From the NCBI GenBank assembly GCA_019359155.1, contig JAHHHV010000091.1:83160-147159 (forward strand): a DNA stretch of 64,000 nt. The letters run 5' to 3'. Source of the DNA: Pegethrix bostrychoides GSE-TBD4-15B. GTDB taxonomy: Bacteria; Cyanobacteriota; Cyanobacteriia; Elainellales; Elainellaceae. The translations under genes were made by a program, and so were the position numbers. Each line of letters begins with the position of its first letter. The stretch's first letter is position 1. A model generated the notes under the pieces. It was not told where the DNA came from and did no database searches. It worked only from the letters and a program-made list of their open reading frames with translations. This document shows, in pieces, positions 27,187-37,620 of the stretch.

Positions 27187-28053
27187 ATGAAGTGCATTAT
27201 CAACCGTCGGGCGCAGTTCTCGGCGAGTCATCGATACTGGTTGCCGGAGCTGAGCGCCGCCGATAACTTGGCGCAGTTTGGTCTCTGTACGCGCTCTCCC
27301 GGTCACGGGCACAACTACGTGCTGTATGTGGCAATGGCGGGTGAGCTAGATGAATACGGCATGGTGCTCAACCTGTCAGACGTGAAGCAGGTGATCAAGC
27401 AAGAGGTGACGAGCCAGCTGGATTTCTCCTATCTCAACGAAGCTTGGGACGAGTTTCGCCAGACGCTTCCCACCACCGAAAATATGGCGCGGGTGATCTG
27501 GCAGCGGTTGTCGCCGCACCTGCCGCTGGTAAATATTCAGCTTTTTGAACATCCAGAACTTTGGGCCGACTACGAGGGAAATGGCATGGAAGCTTATCTG
27601 ACTATCAGCACACACTTTAGCGCCGCGCATCGACTGGCTCGCCCCGACCTGTCGTTTGAGCAGAATTCCGAGATCTATGGCAAATGCGCCCGCGAGCATG
27701 GGCATGGCCATAACTATCACCTGGACGTGACGATCAAGGGTGAAATTGACCCACGCACCGGCATGATCGCTGACTTGGTGGCCTTCCAAAAAGCCGTAGA
27801 TAAATGGGTGGTTGAACCCATGGATCACAGCTTCCTCAACAAAGATCTCCCCTACTTTGCCGAGGTTGTGCCGACTGCCGAAAACATCGCTGTGCATATC
27901 CGCGACCTGCTGCAACAGCCAATCCGCGAGATTGGAGCGCAGCTTCATAAGATCAAGCTGATCGAAAGCCCGAACAACTCCTGCGAGGTCTACTGCACAA
28001 GCGAGTCAGCCAATAGCTTGACGCAGGCTGATCGAGTGCTGGTGCAGGCATAA
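27187..28053 (+). CDS. Tandem-domain QueD/PTPS-like protein (6-carboxytetrahydropterin synthase family)
   Basis: A 288-residue fusion of two PTPS/QueD domains. Domain 1 (about 1-130) has FSASHR, GLCTRSPGHGHNY and DFSYLNE. Domain 2 (about 135-275) has FSAAHR, GKCAREHGHGHNY, DHSFLN and a Glu near the end (IESPNN). Each carries the three zinc His and the Cys that QueD-type enzymes use, so both sites look intact. Single-domain family members are half this length. Role: preQ0/queuosine synthesis (with tgt nearby) or pterin side-chain chemistry. It lies 14 bp before the photolyase-like gene, so it is cotranscribed with it. Confidence 0.88.
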   Translation: MKCIINRRAQFSASHRYWLPELSAADNLAQFGLCTRSPGHGHNYVLYVAMAGELDEYGMVLNLSDVKQVIKQEVTSQLDFSYLNEAWDEFRQTLPTTENMARVIWQRLSPHLPLVNIQLFEHPELWADYEGNGMEAYLTISTHFSAAHRLARPDLSFEQNSEIYGKCAREHGHGHNYHLDVTIKGEIDPRTGMIADLVAFQKAVDKWVVEPMDHSFLNKDLPYFAEVVPTAENIAVHIRDLLQQPIREIGAQLHKIKLIESPNNSCEVYCTSESANSLTQADRVLVQA

Positions 28054-28067
28054 CTGCATCGAGCGGC

Positions 28068-29741
28068 ATGAGCACGATTGTCTGGTTTCGGCGAGATTTA
28101 CGCATTTCCGATCACGCGCCGCTTGACCGGGCGGCAATGCGGGGCGCAGTGATTCCGGTGTTTATTCTGGATCGAGCGCTGCTGCACCATCCCGAAACGG
28201 CGACAGCTCGCGTGACGTTCATGCTCGACTGTCTGCGCAGCTTGGATCAAGAATTGCGCGAACGGGGCGGCAGGTTAATCCTTCGCGCTGGCGATCCGGT
28301 GCAGCTGTTGCCAGAGCTAGTCCGCGAAACTCAGGCTGAAGGTGTCTATGCCTATCTCGACTACGAGCGGCTCTATGGCCGACTGCGAGATGCGCGAGTG
28401 AGTCGGGCTTTGGCCGATCAGTCGATGAAGCTGCGCTGGTTTGAGCCGACGGGCGGCACGGCAGAGCTGATGGTCTATCCGCGCTACCGCAGTTTCTGGA
28501 ATGCCCAGATGCGGCAGGCGCTTGTGCCCACTCCTAGCCGCATCGAAGTACCGCTAGAACTCCCCAGCGATCCGATTCCCTCGCTAGCCGAGCTGGGTTT
28601 GGTGGCCGACGCTAAGCCGATTCCGCCTGCGGGCACAGCCGCCGCTCGCCAACTGCTGGCTGACTTCTTCGAGCAAAAAGTCGATCGCTACTACTGGGAG
28701 CTGTCTTACCCTGGCGCAGAGGCCACAACTGGCATCAGTCCCCACCTGAAGTTTGGTGCAATTTCCACCCGCGAAGTCGTACAGACTGCCCAAGCCTGGG
28801 ATCTCAGCCCCAAAGCCGAACGCAGCCGCAAGCAGTTGATTTCGCGGCTGCGCTGGGGCAGCGGCTTTGCCCAGCGGTTTCGCTATCTGCCACAGTTGGA
28901 GCTGCGCTCGCTCTATTCGGTGTTTGACGAGCAGGGCTGGAACTTTGACGAATCGCTGTATCAGGCTTGGCAGGCAGGGCAGACGGGCTTCCCAATTGTT
29001 GATGCGGCAGCGCGCTGCTTGCAGGCCACGGGCGGCTGGAAAGGACTCAACTTCCGCTCGCGGGCAATCTACGCTAGTTTCCTCAGCAACCTGCTGGGTA
29101 TGGACTGGCGGTTTGGGGCGCTGCACTTCATGCGGCATTTGATTGACGGCGACTGTCCGATTGATCACTACCAGTGGGCAATGCAGGCAGGCGTGACACA
29201 CTGCGTTGACAAAAGCTGGACGCGAATCTACAACCCTGAACAGGTGGCGGTCGATCGCTGCGATCCAAACGGCGCCTTTATTAAGCGCTGGCTACCGGAG
29301 CTAGCCCATCTGCCGCCCTCGCGCTTGGGCGCACCGCCTCGGCTCAAAAACTACCCCGCCCCAATTCTCGACTACAAGCAGGCAAGGCAGGAGCGGGTGA
29401 AGCAGCTGGAAGCCCAGCGGCAGGTGTTTCGGATTCAGGAGAATATTCTGCCGCATCTGGCGCGCCTGCCTAAGTCACTCGTCCCGTTTGGCAGTGCTCG
29501 CTTCAGCAGCCCGACTGGCTGGGCAGAGTTGCCAGATGCCGAGCTGTTCCCGGCAGCACTCGATTTAGAGGCGCTTGATCTAGAACAGGCGGCATTGCTG
29601 CGAACCTGGTTTGTGGCACATCTTGACATCAGGCCGCATCAGTCAGCACGTCAACCAGCACGGCAGCCCAAATCGCGCCGCAAGACAGGCCAGCTAGACG
29701 ATCGGTATGTGCAGCTGAGCTTGCTGAGCGAGCGAGGCTAG
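28068..29741 (+). CDS. Photolyase/cryptochrome family flavoprotein
   Basis: A 557-residue member of the photolyase/cryptochrome family. The N-terminal Rossmann antenna domain starts TIVWFRRDLRISDHAPL. The C-terminal FAD domain has TGISPHLKFGAISTREV, AWQAGQTGFPIVDAAARCLQ, a longer RSRAIYASFL segment and RIYNPEQVAVDRCDPNGAFIKRWLPEL. Compared with E. coli PhrB, the WREF motif is replaced by LRWGSGFAQRF and the NNGGWQWAA stretch by DHYQWAMQAGV, so it is a divergent subgroup and DNA repair activity is not assured. The C-terminal 60 residues are basic (RQPARQPKSRRK). Its tight coupling to a pterin-type enzyme is notable. Confidence 0.88.
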   Translation: MSTIVWFRRDLRISDHAPLDRAAMRGAVIPVFILDRALLHHPETATARVTFMLDCLRSLDQELRERGGRLILRAGDPVQLLPELVRETQAEGVYAYLDYERLYGRLRDARVSRALADQSMKLRWFEPTGGTAELMVYPRYRSFWNAQMRQALVPTPSRIEVPLELPSDPIPSLAELGLVADAKPIPPAGTAAARQLLADFFEQKVDRYYWELSYPGAEATTGISPHLKFGAISTREVVQTAQAWDLSPKAERSRKQLISRLRWGSGFAQRFRYLPQLELRSLYSVFDEQGWNFDESLYQAWQAGQTGFPIVDAAARCLQATGGWKGLNFRSRAIYASFLSNLLGMDWRFGALHFMRHLIDGDCPIDHYQWAMQAGVTHCVDKSWTRIYNPEQVAVDRCDPNGAFIKRWLPELAHLPPSRLGAPPRLKNYPAPILDYKQARQERVKQLEAQRQVFRIQENILPHLARLPKSLVPFGSARFSSPTGWAELPDAELFPAALDLEALDLEQAALLRTWFVAHLDIRPHQSARQPARQPKSRRKTGQLDDRYVQLSLLSERG

Positions 29742-29777
29742 AGGCGAGCACTTTCAGATTTGGAGTGAGATTTAGAG

Positions 29778-29873
29778 ATGGATATCAATATAAATCTCTC
29801 GCTCTACGAAACTGATTTCTATGCCTGGACTCAGACGCAGGTCAAATTTTGCCTGAGTCAGAATAGGAGCTAA
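29778..29873 (+). pseudogene. Remnant of a DUF29 protein (N-terminal 31 codons)
   Basis: ATG at 29778 opens MDININLSLYETDFYAWTQT and stops at 29871-29873. The SLYETDFYAWTQ motif is the hallmark start of DUF29 proteins, which are usually 140-170 residues. The rest of the domain is not found downstream, so this is a truncated fragment. Confidence 0.7.
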
Positions 29874-29877
29874 CTGT

Positions 29878-30305
29878 GTGGACAAAAAAACTGTGGGAGC
29901 CGTTCGAGTCAACACAAAGCTGATTAACGCCATTGATGAATCTCTGGTGAGCCGTGGCCTGCTAGCGCCGCATCTGCTGAGACAGTGCGAGGCTAGGGGC
30001 TAGTGGATACAGGAGCGCTAACGCTAGTGATTCCGCCGTTGATTGTCGCGCAGCTCGGCCTGCGAATTCGAGGGCGACAAATTGCTCAATATGCCAACGG
30101 ATATCAGGAGGAAGTTGGAGTTACAGAAGCCGTTATTGTCGAATGTGAAGGTCGACAGACTTCGGTTGAAGCCCTCGTCGTTGGCACTGAAGTTTTGATG
30201 GGTCAGGTCGTTTTGGAACTGCTGGATCTGTTGCCCGACTGCAAAAATCAGCGGCTCATTCCAAATCCAGCCCATCCAGACTATCCGGTGGCGATGATTA
30301 AGTAG
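29878..30305 (+). pseudogene. Frameshifted retropepsin-like aspartic protease
   Basis: The 3' frame (GTG at 30003) codes for a 100-residue clan AA aspartic protease: VDTGALTLVIPPLIVAQLGLR with the active-site Asp-Thr-Gly, then MGQVVLELLDLLPDCKNQRLIPNP. It starts inside the active-site motif, too late for a family whose members have about 30-40 residues before it. The missing N-terminus is in another frame, 29878-30003, which reads NAIDESLVSRGLLAPHLLRQ CEA and stops. One base change in ggctaggggc near 29992-30000 would join them into about 141 residues, the usual length. It is either a pseudogene, a sequencing error or a programmed shift. Confidence 0.72.
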
Positions 30306-30334
30306 CGCAGCTCAAGCATCAAAAAACAAATAGC

Positions 30335-30363
30335 AAAAAAAAGGATGAGCCTTAGCCCATCCT
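30335..30363 (-). terminator. Terminator of glsF
   Basis: On the minus strand AGGATGGGC pairs with GCTCATCCT (AGGATG/CATCCT core, one mismatch) and runs into eight T residues (the A-run at 30335-30342 on the plus strand). It lies 60 bp after the glsF stop and also separates it from the retropepsin fragment. Confidence 0.88.
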
Positions 30364-30400
30364 GATTACTTAGGAGTCAACGAAACCCGTCCGAACTTTG

Positions 30401-30428
30401 CCAAACTCTACTGGCCAAACTCTACTGA
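30401..30428. repeat. 14-bp tandem duplication across the glsF stop
   Basis: ccaaactctactgg at 30401-30414 is followed by ccaaactctactga at 30415-30428. The second copy contains the glsF stop (30422-30424 on the minus strand). Confidence 0.9.
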
Positions 30429-33400
30429 GCCGGAATTAAAACCTTATCGATGCTAGCGCTGGCCTCCGGGCTGTCAGCCTCAGAAGGCGGCACTACCTGC
30501 CAGAATCGGGGTAGCGACTCTGACCAGCGATCGAGAATTTGCTGAGCTTTAGGGCTGCCCGTGCGATCTAGATGCGCCTCAATCAGCGCTTTGAGCTGCT
30601 CTTCGCCCGCTGGAGTGACAACTCGCTGCACCTTGACGATTTCTGGGTTGACCTTGGTGGGGAAGCTACCGTCTGCGTCATAGAAGTAGGCCAAGCCACC
30701 CGTCATGCCTGCGCCGACGTTGCGACCCGCGTGACCCAGCACCACGATTACACCGCCCGTCATATATTCGCAGCAGTGGTCGCCCGTGCCTTCAATCACG
30801 GCTTTACCCAGCGAGTTTCGCACCGCAAACCGCTCTCCGGCCTGACCGTTGGCGTAGAGCGTGCCGCCCGTTGCCCCGTAGAGGCAGGTGTTGCCTACGA
30901 TCACATTTTCGGCTGGATCGTAGGTGCTGTTGGCGAACGGCTTGATGATAATTTCGCCGCCGTTCATGCCTTTGCCCACGTAGTCGTTGGCTTCACCCTC
31001 TAGACTCAAGCTGAGGCCAGAAAGCGCAAACGCCCCAAAGCTCTGCCCGACGCTGCCCTGGAAGCTGAGGTTGATTTGGCCACTAAAGCCCTGATCGCCA
31101 TATTGCTTGGCAATCACTCCCGAAACCCGCGCCCCCACCGAGCGGTCGGTATTGACCACCTTATAGGTTTTGCTGACTGTGCCCTGCTCCTGAATCGCAG
31201 CCAAGATTTCGGCATCCGCCAGGATTTCGTCGTCGAGGACTGCGCCGTTGCTGTGGGAGGATGCCCCATGCTCCAGCCAGCTTCTGTCGGTGCGGCTGTC
31301 GGGGAGCTGCGTTAGGCAGTCCAGGTTGAGCGCCTGAGTTTTGGCAATCTCCACGCCCGCGCGAACTTTCAGCAGGTCGGCGCGACCGATCAGATCCTTG
31401 AGCGAAGCATAGCCCAGTCTAGCCAGCAGCGAACGCACTTCTTCTGCGACAAAGTAGAAGAAATTTACCACATGCTCTGGTGTCCCAGAGAAGCGCTGCC
31501 GCAGTTTTTCCTGCTGAGTGGCCACCCCAACCGGACAGTTGTTGGTATGGCAGACCCGCGCCATGATGCAACCTTCGGAGATCATCGCCACCGAGCCGAA
31601 GCCGTATTCTTCTGCGCCCATTAGCGCTGCCATCACCACATCCCAGCCTGTCTTCATACCGCCATCTGCCCGCAGCAGCACCCGGTCGCGCAGCTTATTC
31701 TGCATCAGGACGCTGTGGACCTCGGTTAAGCCTAGCTCCCAGGGCACGCCTGCATGTTTGATGGAGCTGAGTGGTGAAGCGCCCGTGCCGCCGTCGTGAC
31801 CAGAGATTTGGATAATGTCAGCATTGGCTTTGGCCACCCCAGCCGCCACGGTACCAATTCCGATTTCTGCCACCAGCTTCACCGAGACTTGGGCAACCGG
31901 ATTAATTTGGTGCAGGTCAAAGATCAACTGCGCCAGATCTTCAATCGAGTAGATGTCGTGGTGTGGTGGCGGCGAAATCAGCGTCACGCCCGGTTTGGAG
32001 CGACGCAGCATGGCGATATAGGGGCTAACTTTCTTGCCGGGAAGCTGACCGCCTTCACCCGGTTTTGCACCCTGCGCCACCTTGATTTCGAGCTGCCTGC
32101 CGCTCATTAGATACTGCGGCGTCACGCCGAATCGCCCGGAGGCAACCTGCTTGATGGCTGAGTTGACCGTATCACCATTGCGGAGTTCCTTCAGGTGCGG
32201 AAACAGAGCCGATCGTCCGGTTTCGTCTACGTCGTTGAGCGGATGGAAGCGCGTCGGATCTTCGCCGCCCTCGCCGCAGTTGGACTTGCCGCCCAAGCGG
32301 TTCATCGCCACCGCCAGCGTTTCATGCGCCTCCCGCGACAGCGACCCCAGCGACATGGCCCCCGTGCAGAAGCGCTTGACGATTTCTTCTACGGGTTCTA
32401 CCTGCTCGATCGGCATCGCAGGTCGGTCGCCCTGCATATCGAGCAAATCGCGCAGTGCGGTGACCGGACGATTTTCTAGCGTTTGCTTGTACAGCTCATA
32501 GTGATCCGCACTCTTAGTCGCGACGGCTTTATGCAGATATTTCGACATTTCCGGGCTGTTCATGTGGTATTCGCCACCCGGCTTGTAGTTGAAGAAGCCA
32601 AAGTTTTCCAGCTTTTTCAAGTTCAGCTCTGGGAAGGCGCGGCTGTGCAGGTTGATAATTTCCTGCGCTAGCTCTGCCACGCTGAGGCCACCCAAGCGCG
32701 AGGCGGTTCCCTTAAAGCCCAGATGCAGCAGTTCTGCCCCGATGCCAATCGCCTCAAAAATCTGCGAGGCCTGGTAGCTGGAAAACAGCGAGATTCCCAT
32801 TTTTGAGAGAATCTTCAGCAGGCCGCCCTCGACTGCCTTACGGTAGTTGTACTGCGCCCCAGTGAGGCTAACCGGGCTAATTTTGCCCGTTTCCATCAGC
32901 TTTTGCGTCTTCGCGCTAAACCACCAGTGGCGAACGGTTTCCCAGGCCAAGTAAGGGCAGACAGCGCTGGCTCCGTAGCCTACTAAGCAGGCAAAGTGGT
33001 GCGTACTCCAGCATTGGGCCGTGTCCACGACTAGCGATGCCTTCATCCGCAAACCCTGCCGGATCAGGTGATGATGAACCGCACCCACCGCCAGCATCGG
33101 CGGAATGTAGGTCAGATCTTCGCTGAGCTGAGCGGCTTCGCCGTCCAGAGTGATCCGGTCGCTCAGGATCAACACTTTCTTGCCGTCACGCACAGCGGCA
33201 GTGGCCTCTTGACAGAGCTGCTGCACGGCCTGCTGCAAGCCCTCTGGCCCGTCGGCTAAGCTAAACAGCGTCGAGAGATTGGCAGTCGCAAACTCAGAGC
33301 GCCGGATCTGCTCTAGCTCACCGTCGTTGAGGATGGGTGACTCTAGCTTGAGTAAATGGGCGTGCTCCGGCTTGGCTTCTAGCAGGTTGCCCCGCTCGCC

Positions 33401-35062
33401 TAGCTGTGAGGCGAGCGACATCACCAGACTTTCACGCAGCGGGTCAATGGCTGGATTCGTCACCTGAGCGAACCGCTGCTTGAAGTAGTCATAGAGCAGG
33501 CGCGGTTTGCTGGAGAGTACGGCCAATGGCACATCGTCGCCCATACAAAACGTGGGTTCCTTGCCCTGCGCCGCCATGTCCTCAATGATCATTTCCACAT
33601 CTTCGGTGGTGTAGCCGAAGGCGGTTTGCTGCTGGAGCAGCAGGCTAGACTCAAGCTGCCGTTCACCTGGAAATTCCTGTGGAGCAAGCACCTGACGTGC
33701 CTTCAGCCATTCGCCGTAGGGATGCTGGCTAGCCACGCGCTGCTTGATCTCCCAATTTCGCAAGATCTCGTGGTTGACCAGATCTACTGCAATTGACTGT
33801 CCGGGGCCAAGTCGCCCTTTTTCAACGATCTCTGCTTCTGGCAGATCCACCACGCCTGCTTCAGAGGCGACAACTACAAAGCCATCTTTGGTGATGCTGT
33901 AGCGCGCTGGCCGTAGGCCATTGCGATCGAGGGCGGCAGCGACAATTTTGCCGTCACTAAACGAAAGCAGGGCTGGCCCGTCCCAGGGTTCCTGGATGCC
34001 GCTGTAGTATTCGTAGAAGTCAACAATTTCGGGGTGGTTGGCCAAATCAGGCTGGTTGTTGTAGGCTTCGGGCACCATGATCATCGCGGCCTCAATTGGG
34101 CTACGGCCAGAATGCACCAGCAGCTCCATCACGTTGTCCAGGTTGGCCGAGTCGCTGCGCTCTGGATCGACGATTGGCTTGATGTAGGCGAGCGATTCGC
34201 CCCAATGCTCATGCTCCAAATCGGCTTCCCGCGCCGTCATCCAGTTGATGTTGCCCAGCAGCGTATTGATTTCGCCGTTGTGACCCAAAAACCGCATCGG
34301 CTGAGCCAGCGGCCACTTCGGCATGGTGTTGGTGCTAAAGCGGCGATGGTAAATGGCAAAGGCGCTTTCATAGGCGGGGTTGGTTAAGTCGGCATAGAAG
34401 CGGCCTAGCACCTCAGAGCGCACCATGCCCTTATAGACAATGGTGCGATGGGAGAACGAGCAGACGTAAAAATCTTTCCAGGCCAGCCGATGCTCAGCAC
34501 AGTCAGGCGGTGAATGCTGAATCCGCTTGCGAGTCAGATAGAGCTGCCGCTCCAGCGCCTCGCCCTGTAGATCGGACTGCACCAAAATTTGCTCAATCTG
34601 CGGCTGGTTTTCGCGTGCCTGCAAGCCCAAGGTTTCTGGCTTGATTGGCACTTTGCGCCAGCCCAGCAGCTTCAGCCCAGCTTCGGCCACCATTTGCTCG
34701 GTGACTTGTCGCGCCTGCTGAGCGATCTCCTCGGCCTGCGGCAAAAAGATCATCGCCACGCCAATCTGCTCAACCGACGGAGCGCTAATGCCTGATTCGG
34801 CCATCCAGCCGACAAAGAGCTTCCAGGGAATTGCAGTCATCAAGCCCGCCCCATCGCCCGAATCTTGATCGGCACTGCATCCGCCCCGATGCTCCATGCA
34901 GGTGACGGCAGTTAGCGCCTTCGCAATTAGATCATGGCTGGCTCGCCCATACTGATCGGCAATAAACCCCACGCCGCAAGCATCGCGTTCCTCAACCAGC
35001 CAAGGCTGCCCCGCATAACCCGCCCGATTCTGTTCCCGACTCTCCCACTGATCTTGACTCAC
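30422..35062 (-). CDS. glsF: Ferredoxin-dependent glutamate synthase (Fd-GOGAT)
   Basis: A 1546-residue enzyme that makes two glutamates from glutamine and 2-oxoglutarate using reduced ferredoxin, the main exit of ammonium assimilation. The N-terminal amidotransferase class II domain has its nucleophile Cys in [12 protein letters not shown] (residue about 29, after propeptide removal). The FMN-binding synthase domain has [18 protein letters not shown] sequence (here [10 protein letters not shown]), with 3Fe-4S cysteines in [17 protein letters not shown]. The C-terminal GXGXG beta-helix domain has [17 protein letters not shown] ferredoxin-loop region ([21 protein letters not shown]) and no adjacent gltD point to the Fd form rather than the NAD(P)H form. 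Start codon is GTG. Confidence 0.95.
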   Translation of the reverse strand: MSQDQWESREQNRAGYAGQPWLVEERDACGVGFIADQYGRASHDLIAKALTAVTCMEHRGGCSADQDSGDGAGLMTAIPWKLFVGWMAESGISAPSVEQIGVAMIFLPQAEEIAQQARQVTEQMVAEAGLKLLGWRKVPIKPETLGLQARENQPQIEQILVQSDLQGEALERQLYLTRKRIQHSPPDCAEHRLAWKDFYVCSFSHRTIVYKGMVRSEVLGRFYADLTNPAYESAFAIYHRRFSTNTMPKWPLAQPMRFLGHNGEINTLLGNINWMTAREADLEHEHWGESLAYIKPIVDPERSDSANLDNVMELLVHSGRSPIEAAMIMVPEAYNNQPDLANHPEIVDFYEYYSGIQEPWDGPALLSFSDGKIVAAALDRNGLRPARYSITKDGFVVVASEAGVVDLPEAEIVEKGRLGPGQSIAVDLVNHEILRNWEIKQRVASQHPYGEWLKARQVLAPQEFPGERQLESSLLLQQQTAFGYTTEDVEMIIEDMAAQGKEPTFCMGDDVPLAVLSSKPRLLYDYFKQRFAQVTNPAIDPLRESLVMSLASQLGERGNLLEAKPEHAHLLKLESPILNDGELEQIRRSEFATANLSTLFSLADGPEGLQQAVQQLCQEATAAVRDGKKVLILSDRITLDGEAAQLSEDLTYIPPMLAVGAVHHHLIRQGLRMKASLVVDTAQCWSTHHFACLVGYGASAVCPYLAWETVRHWWFSAKTQKLMETGKISPVSLTGAQYNYRKAVEGGLLKILSKMGISLFSSYQASQIFEAIGIGAELLHLGFKGTASRLGGLSVAELAQEIINLHSRAFPELNLKKLENFGFFNYKPGGEYHMNSPEMSKYLHKAVATKSADHYELYKQTLENRPVTALRDLLDMQGDRPAMPIEQVEPVEEIVKRFCTGAMSLGSLSREAHETLAVAMNRLGGKSNCGEGGEDPTRFHPLNDVDETGRSALFPHLKELRNGDTVNSAIKQVASGRFGVTPQYLMSGRQLEIKVAQGAKPGEGGQLPGKKVSPYIAMLRRSKPGVTLISPPPHHDIYSIEDLAQLIFDLHQINPVAQVSVKLVAEIGIGTVAAGVAKANADIIQISGHDGGTGASPLSSIKHAGVPWELGLTEVHSVLMQNKLRDRVLLRADGGMKTGWDVVMAALMGAEEYGFGSVAMISEGCIMARVCHTNNCPVGVATQQEKLRQRFSGTPEHVVNFFYFVAEEVRSLLARLGYASLKDLIGRADLLKVRAGVEIAKTQALNLDCLTQLPDSRTDRSWLEHGASSHSNGAVLDDEILADAEILAAIQEQGTVSKTYKVVNTDRSVGARVSGVIAKQYGDQGFSGQINLSFQGSVGQSFGAFALSGLSLSLEGEANDYVGKGMNGGEIIIKPFANSTYDPAENVIVGNTCLYGATGGTLYANGQAGERFAVRNSLGKAVIEGTGDHCCEYMTGGVIVVLGHAGRNVGAGMTGGLAYFYDADGSFPTKVNPEIVKVQRVVTPAGEEQLKALIEAHLDRTGSPKAQQILDRWSESLPRFWQVVPPSEADSPEASASIDKVLIPAQ

Positions 35063-35799
35063 GCTTGCATTGCTCCCACAAAATGATTAAACTTAGCGCC
35101 CATTCGCCCCAAAACTTCCCTCAAACATGCCGAGACAGCCCCCAGCGATTCTGCAAAATCTTCATTAAGCCTGCTTCACTAAACCTTACAGAGTTAAACC
35201 TCACAGAGTTAAACCTCACAGAGTTAGACCTCACAGAGTTTGGCTGGGTCAGCACTTAATGGGTCAGCACTTAAATTGTATCGAATCGCTTTTGTCCTCC
35301 GCTTTGCTCGAACTCTTCAGCAGGCTCAGGCTCAGGCATTATTAGGCTCAGAGGTACAGCAGATTCTGCAAAGCAGCAGAGTAAAAATATTATTAAAACC
35401 GGGCTCTCTTGACAATCCCTAGTGAGACAATCAGAAGACAGTCGCGTTGGCAGTCGGGCTTTAGAGTGACATAGCGGTTCTTGAAGGTAATCAAGCTGCC
35501 TGTTTAAGATTATGAAACCAATTTCCCAAACAAAGTGATTACAGTGACCATTTTGGGCGACTTGCCGGATGCAAAAAATACATGAATTAGGCTGTAGAGT
35601 ACTGAATAGCGCGTCATGATGCCTCAGATCAAAATTCGTTTCAAAATTCGTTAAAGATGAGCTGTTGATCCGGAGCAGCGCTCGCCCCCCTCGAACATTA
35701 GCTACGCATCCCTCTTCACACTCCAGCATTTCACACTTAAAACCCGTGGTTAGAGCTAAAACCCGCCGGCGGCGGCGATCGCGATATCGTCGTGCTCAG
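35063..35799. other. Long intergenic region between divergent glsF and NAGPA gene
   Basis: About 740 bp with no supported gene. The left part holds four copies of a 15-16 bp unit and a 14-bp duplication (separate entry). The rest is AT-rich and should carry two divergent promoters. Nitrogen control (NtcA, GTAN8TAC) was looked for upstream of glsF and no convincing site was seen. Confidence 0.55.
35182..35274. repeat. Four-copy tandem repeat plus 14-bp duplication upstream of glsF
   Basis: The unit cctcacagagttaaa occurs as four imperfect copies from 35182 to about 35240 (cagagtt at about 16-bp steps). Then gggtcagcacttaa is doubled at about 35247-35274. It lies 125-210 bp upstream of the glsF start. 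Confidence 0.9.
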
Positions 35800-37620
35800 A
35801 TGACCTATTTACCCCAACAGTCTTGGCTGAAGCGATTCCGGCTGGTGCTGATTTCTCCGCTGCTAGTCGTAGCGCTGTCGCTGTCGTTCAATCAGAAGCA
35901 GCAGGGAGTTGCTGAACCGTTTGAGCGCTTTGTGCCGCTAGCGGCGCGTAGCCCTGCCTGGGTGCCGACGATTGCCCAAGCCTCGCTGCCCGTCCAGATT
36001 ACGCGCCATGGTAATCAGGTCGTGCTGAATGGCCGTCGTGTCTCGATGCCTTGGAGCCAGCAGCAGCAGCTTCTGGGCATTGCGGATGCGGGTTTAGTCA
36101 GCGAACTGGGACTGGAATTGCTCGACAGCAACAGTCCTCAGCAGCAGCCCGTTTCCTGGTTCTCCGACTCGCTCAAGCTCAACAGCTGGCTGACTAAGCA
36201 GTATCGCTATCTAGATCTAGCGAGCCTTCAACAGCAGTTTGGCTGGCAAGTGGAGCTACGCGGCGCAGAGCTCCAAATCTCGACTCCTGCCGCCCAGATC
36301 ACGGGCTTGCAGCAGGGCGCTCAGGCTTGGGGCGATCGGCTGGTGGTGAATCTAGACCGGGCGACGCCCTGGCAGCTCAGTGAAAATCAAGGCGAGTCAG
36401 TGCTGGCGATTGATGCCCAGAGCGATCCTAAAACGCTCGGCAGGCTTCAGACGGGTCAGAACCTGACGGGCTTCAAGCTCGAAGCCAGCGGCAAGCGCAC
36501 GCTGCTGCGGCTCTCCTATGCAGGTGGTCTGCGACCTCGCGTCTGGACGCTGAGCAATCCCAACCGCATCGTGATCGACCTGCGGCCTGATGCGATGCCA
36601 GAGCGCGATATTCTCTGGGCGCCCGGTCTGCGCTGGCAGCAGCAGTGGGTGAATTTGGGGAATAGCCGCTTTCCGGTGGTGGGGCTAGAAATCGATCCGC
36701 GTCAGTCGGGGCTGTCGCTGCGACCGATGCTCAGCGGCACCAACAACGTCGGCACGGCTCCCCTATCGGCCACAGCACAGCGCGCTCAGGGAATTGCGGC
36801 TATCAACGGCGGCTTTTTCAACCGTAACAATCGCCTGCCGCTAGGAGCAATTCGCAGCGGCGAACGCTGGATCTCTGGCCCGATTTTGAATCGTGGGGCG
36901 CTGGGCTGGAATGACAGCGGTGAAGTCACGGTCGGGCGTTTGAAGCTGCAAGAGACACTGACTGTGGGCAGCCAAAAGCGGCTGATGCAGTCTACCAACA
37001 GCGGCTACGTCGGGGCTGGCGTAGCGCGCTATACGCCTGACTGGGGCAGCAGCTACAGCAGCATCATCGACAACGAAACGCTGGTAACGGTGCAGAACAG
37101 CCAGGTTGTGAGCCAAAAGCAGGTGGCCAAAGCCGGACAGGCAACCGCTATTCCCAGCGACGGCTATTTGCTGGTGGTCAGAGCTGATGCTGATGCGCCA
37201 AAGCTGCTAGCCGTCGGCACCCAGCTTGAAGTGACCGCCGAGACGCTGCCCGATGAGTTCAACCAATTTGCTCAGGTGATGGGCGCAGGGCCGCTGCTGA
37301 TTAAAAATCGCCAGATGGTTCTGGATGCGCCCTCCGAGCAGTTTTCGGCCAATTTCATGCAGGAGGCGGCACCACGCAGCGTCATTGCCACAACTGCTCA
37401 AGGCAAGCTGCTGCTGCTGACGGTGCATAACCGAGTCAACGGCGCTGGCCCGACGCTCTCCGAAGTAGCTGGGGTGATGCAGCAGATTGGGGCTGTGGAT
37501 GCACTTAACCTGGATGGCGGCAGCTCAACTACGCTCTATCTGGGTGGGCAGATCCTGAACCGCACTCCCAGCAGCACCGCCTCAGTCAGCAACGGCATTG
37601 GCGTATTTATCCAACCTTGA
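35800..37620 (+). CDS. Phosphodiester glycosidase (NAGPA) family exported protein
   Basis: About 606 residues from the ATG at 35800; an in-frame TTG at 35665 would add a basic tail rich in Arg. One N-terminal hydrophobic helix (FRLVLISPLLVVALSLSF) anchors or exports it. A middle segment (about 170-270) looks like an AMIN-type beta domain (VNLDRATPWQLS ... RIVIDLRP). The C-terminal catalytic domain has AINGGFFNRNNRLPLGAIRSG, VMGAGPLLIKN, APRSVIATT and LNLDGGSSTTLYLGG, the NAGPA/DUF2233 signature. Family members remove alpha-N-acetylglucosamine or similar groups from phosphodiesters; here an envelope glycan is likely. Confidence 0.85.
   Translation: MTYLPQQSWLKRFRLVLISPLLVVALSLSFNQKQQGVAEPFERFVPLAARSPAWVPTIAQASLPVQITRHGNQVVLNGRRVSMPWSQQQQLLGIADAGLVSELGLELLDSNSPQQQPVSWFSDSLKLNSWLTKQYRYLDLASLQQQFGWQVELRGAELQISTPAAQITGLQQGAQAWGDRLVVNLDRATPWQLSENQGESVLAIDAQSDPKTLGRLQTGQNLTGFKLEASGKRTLLRLSYAGGLRPRVWTLSNPNRIVIDLRPDAMPERDILWAPGLRWQQQWVNLGNSRFPVVGLEIDPRQSGLSLRPMLSGTNNVGTAPLSATAQRAQGIAAINGGFFNRNNRLPLGAIRSGERWISGPILNRGALGWNDSGEVTVGRLKLQETLTVGSQKRLMQSTNSGYVGAGVARYTPDWGSSYSSIIDNETLVTVQNSQVVSQKQVAKAGQATAIPSDGYLLVVRADADAPKLLAVGTQLEVTAETLPDEFNQFAQVMGAGPLLIKNRQMVLDAPSEQFSANFMQEAAPRSVIATTAQGKLLLLTVHNRVNGAGPTLSEVAGVMQQIGAVDALNLDGGSSTTLYLGGQILNRTPSSTASVSNGIGVFIQP

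Noticed and set aside
30003..30305. Intact 100-residue retropepsin gene
   Set aside because: The frame starts inside the active-site motif and the matching N-terminus is in another frame just upstream, so it is treated as frameshifted.
35063..35200. NtcA site controlling glsF
   Set aside because: No GTA-N8-TAC with a correctly spaced -10 element was convincing in the upstream region.
35271..35729. 152-codon minus-strand frame between glsF and the NAGPA gene
   Set aside because: Cys-rich, patternless sequence with no start signal; overlaps repeats and the 5' region of a real gene.
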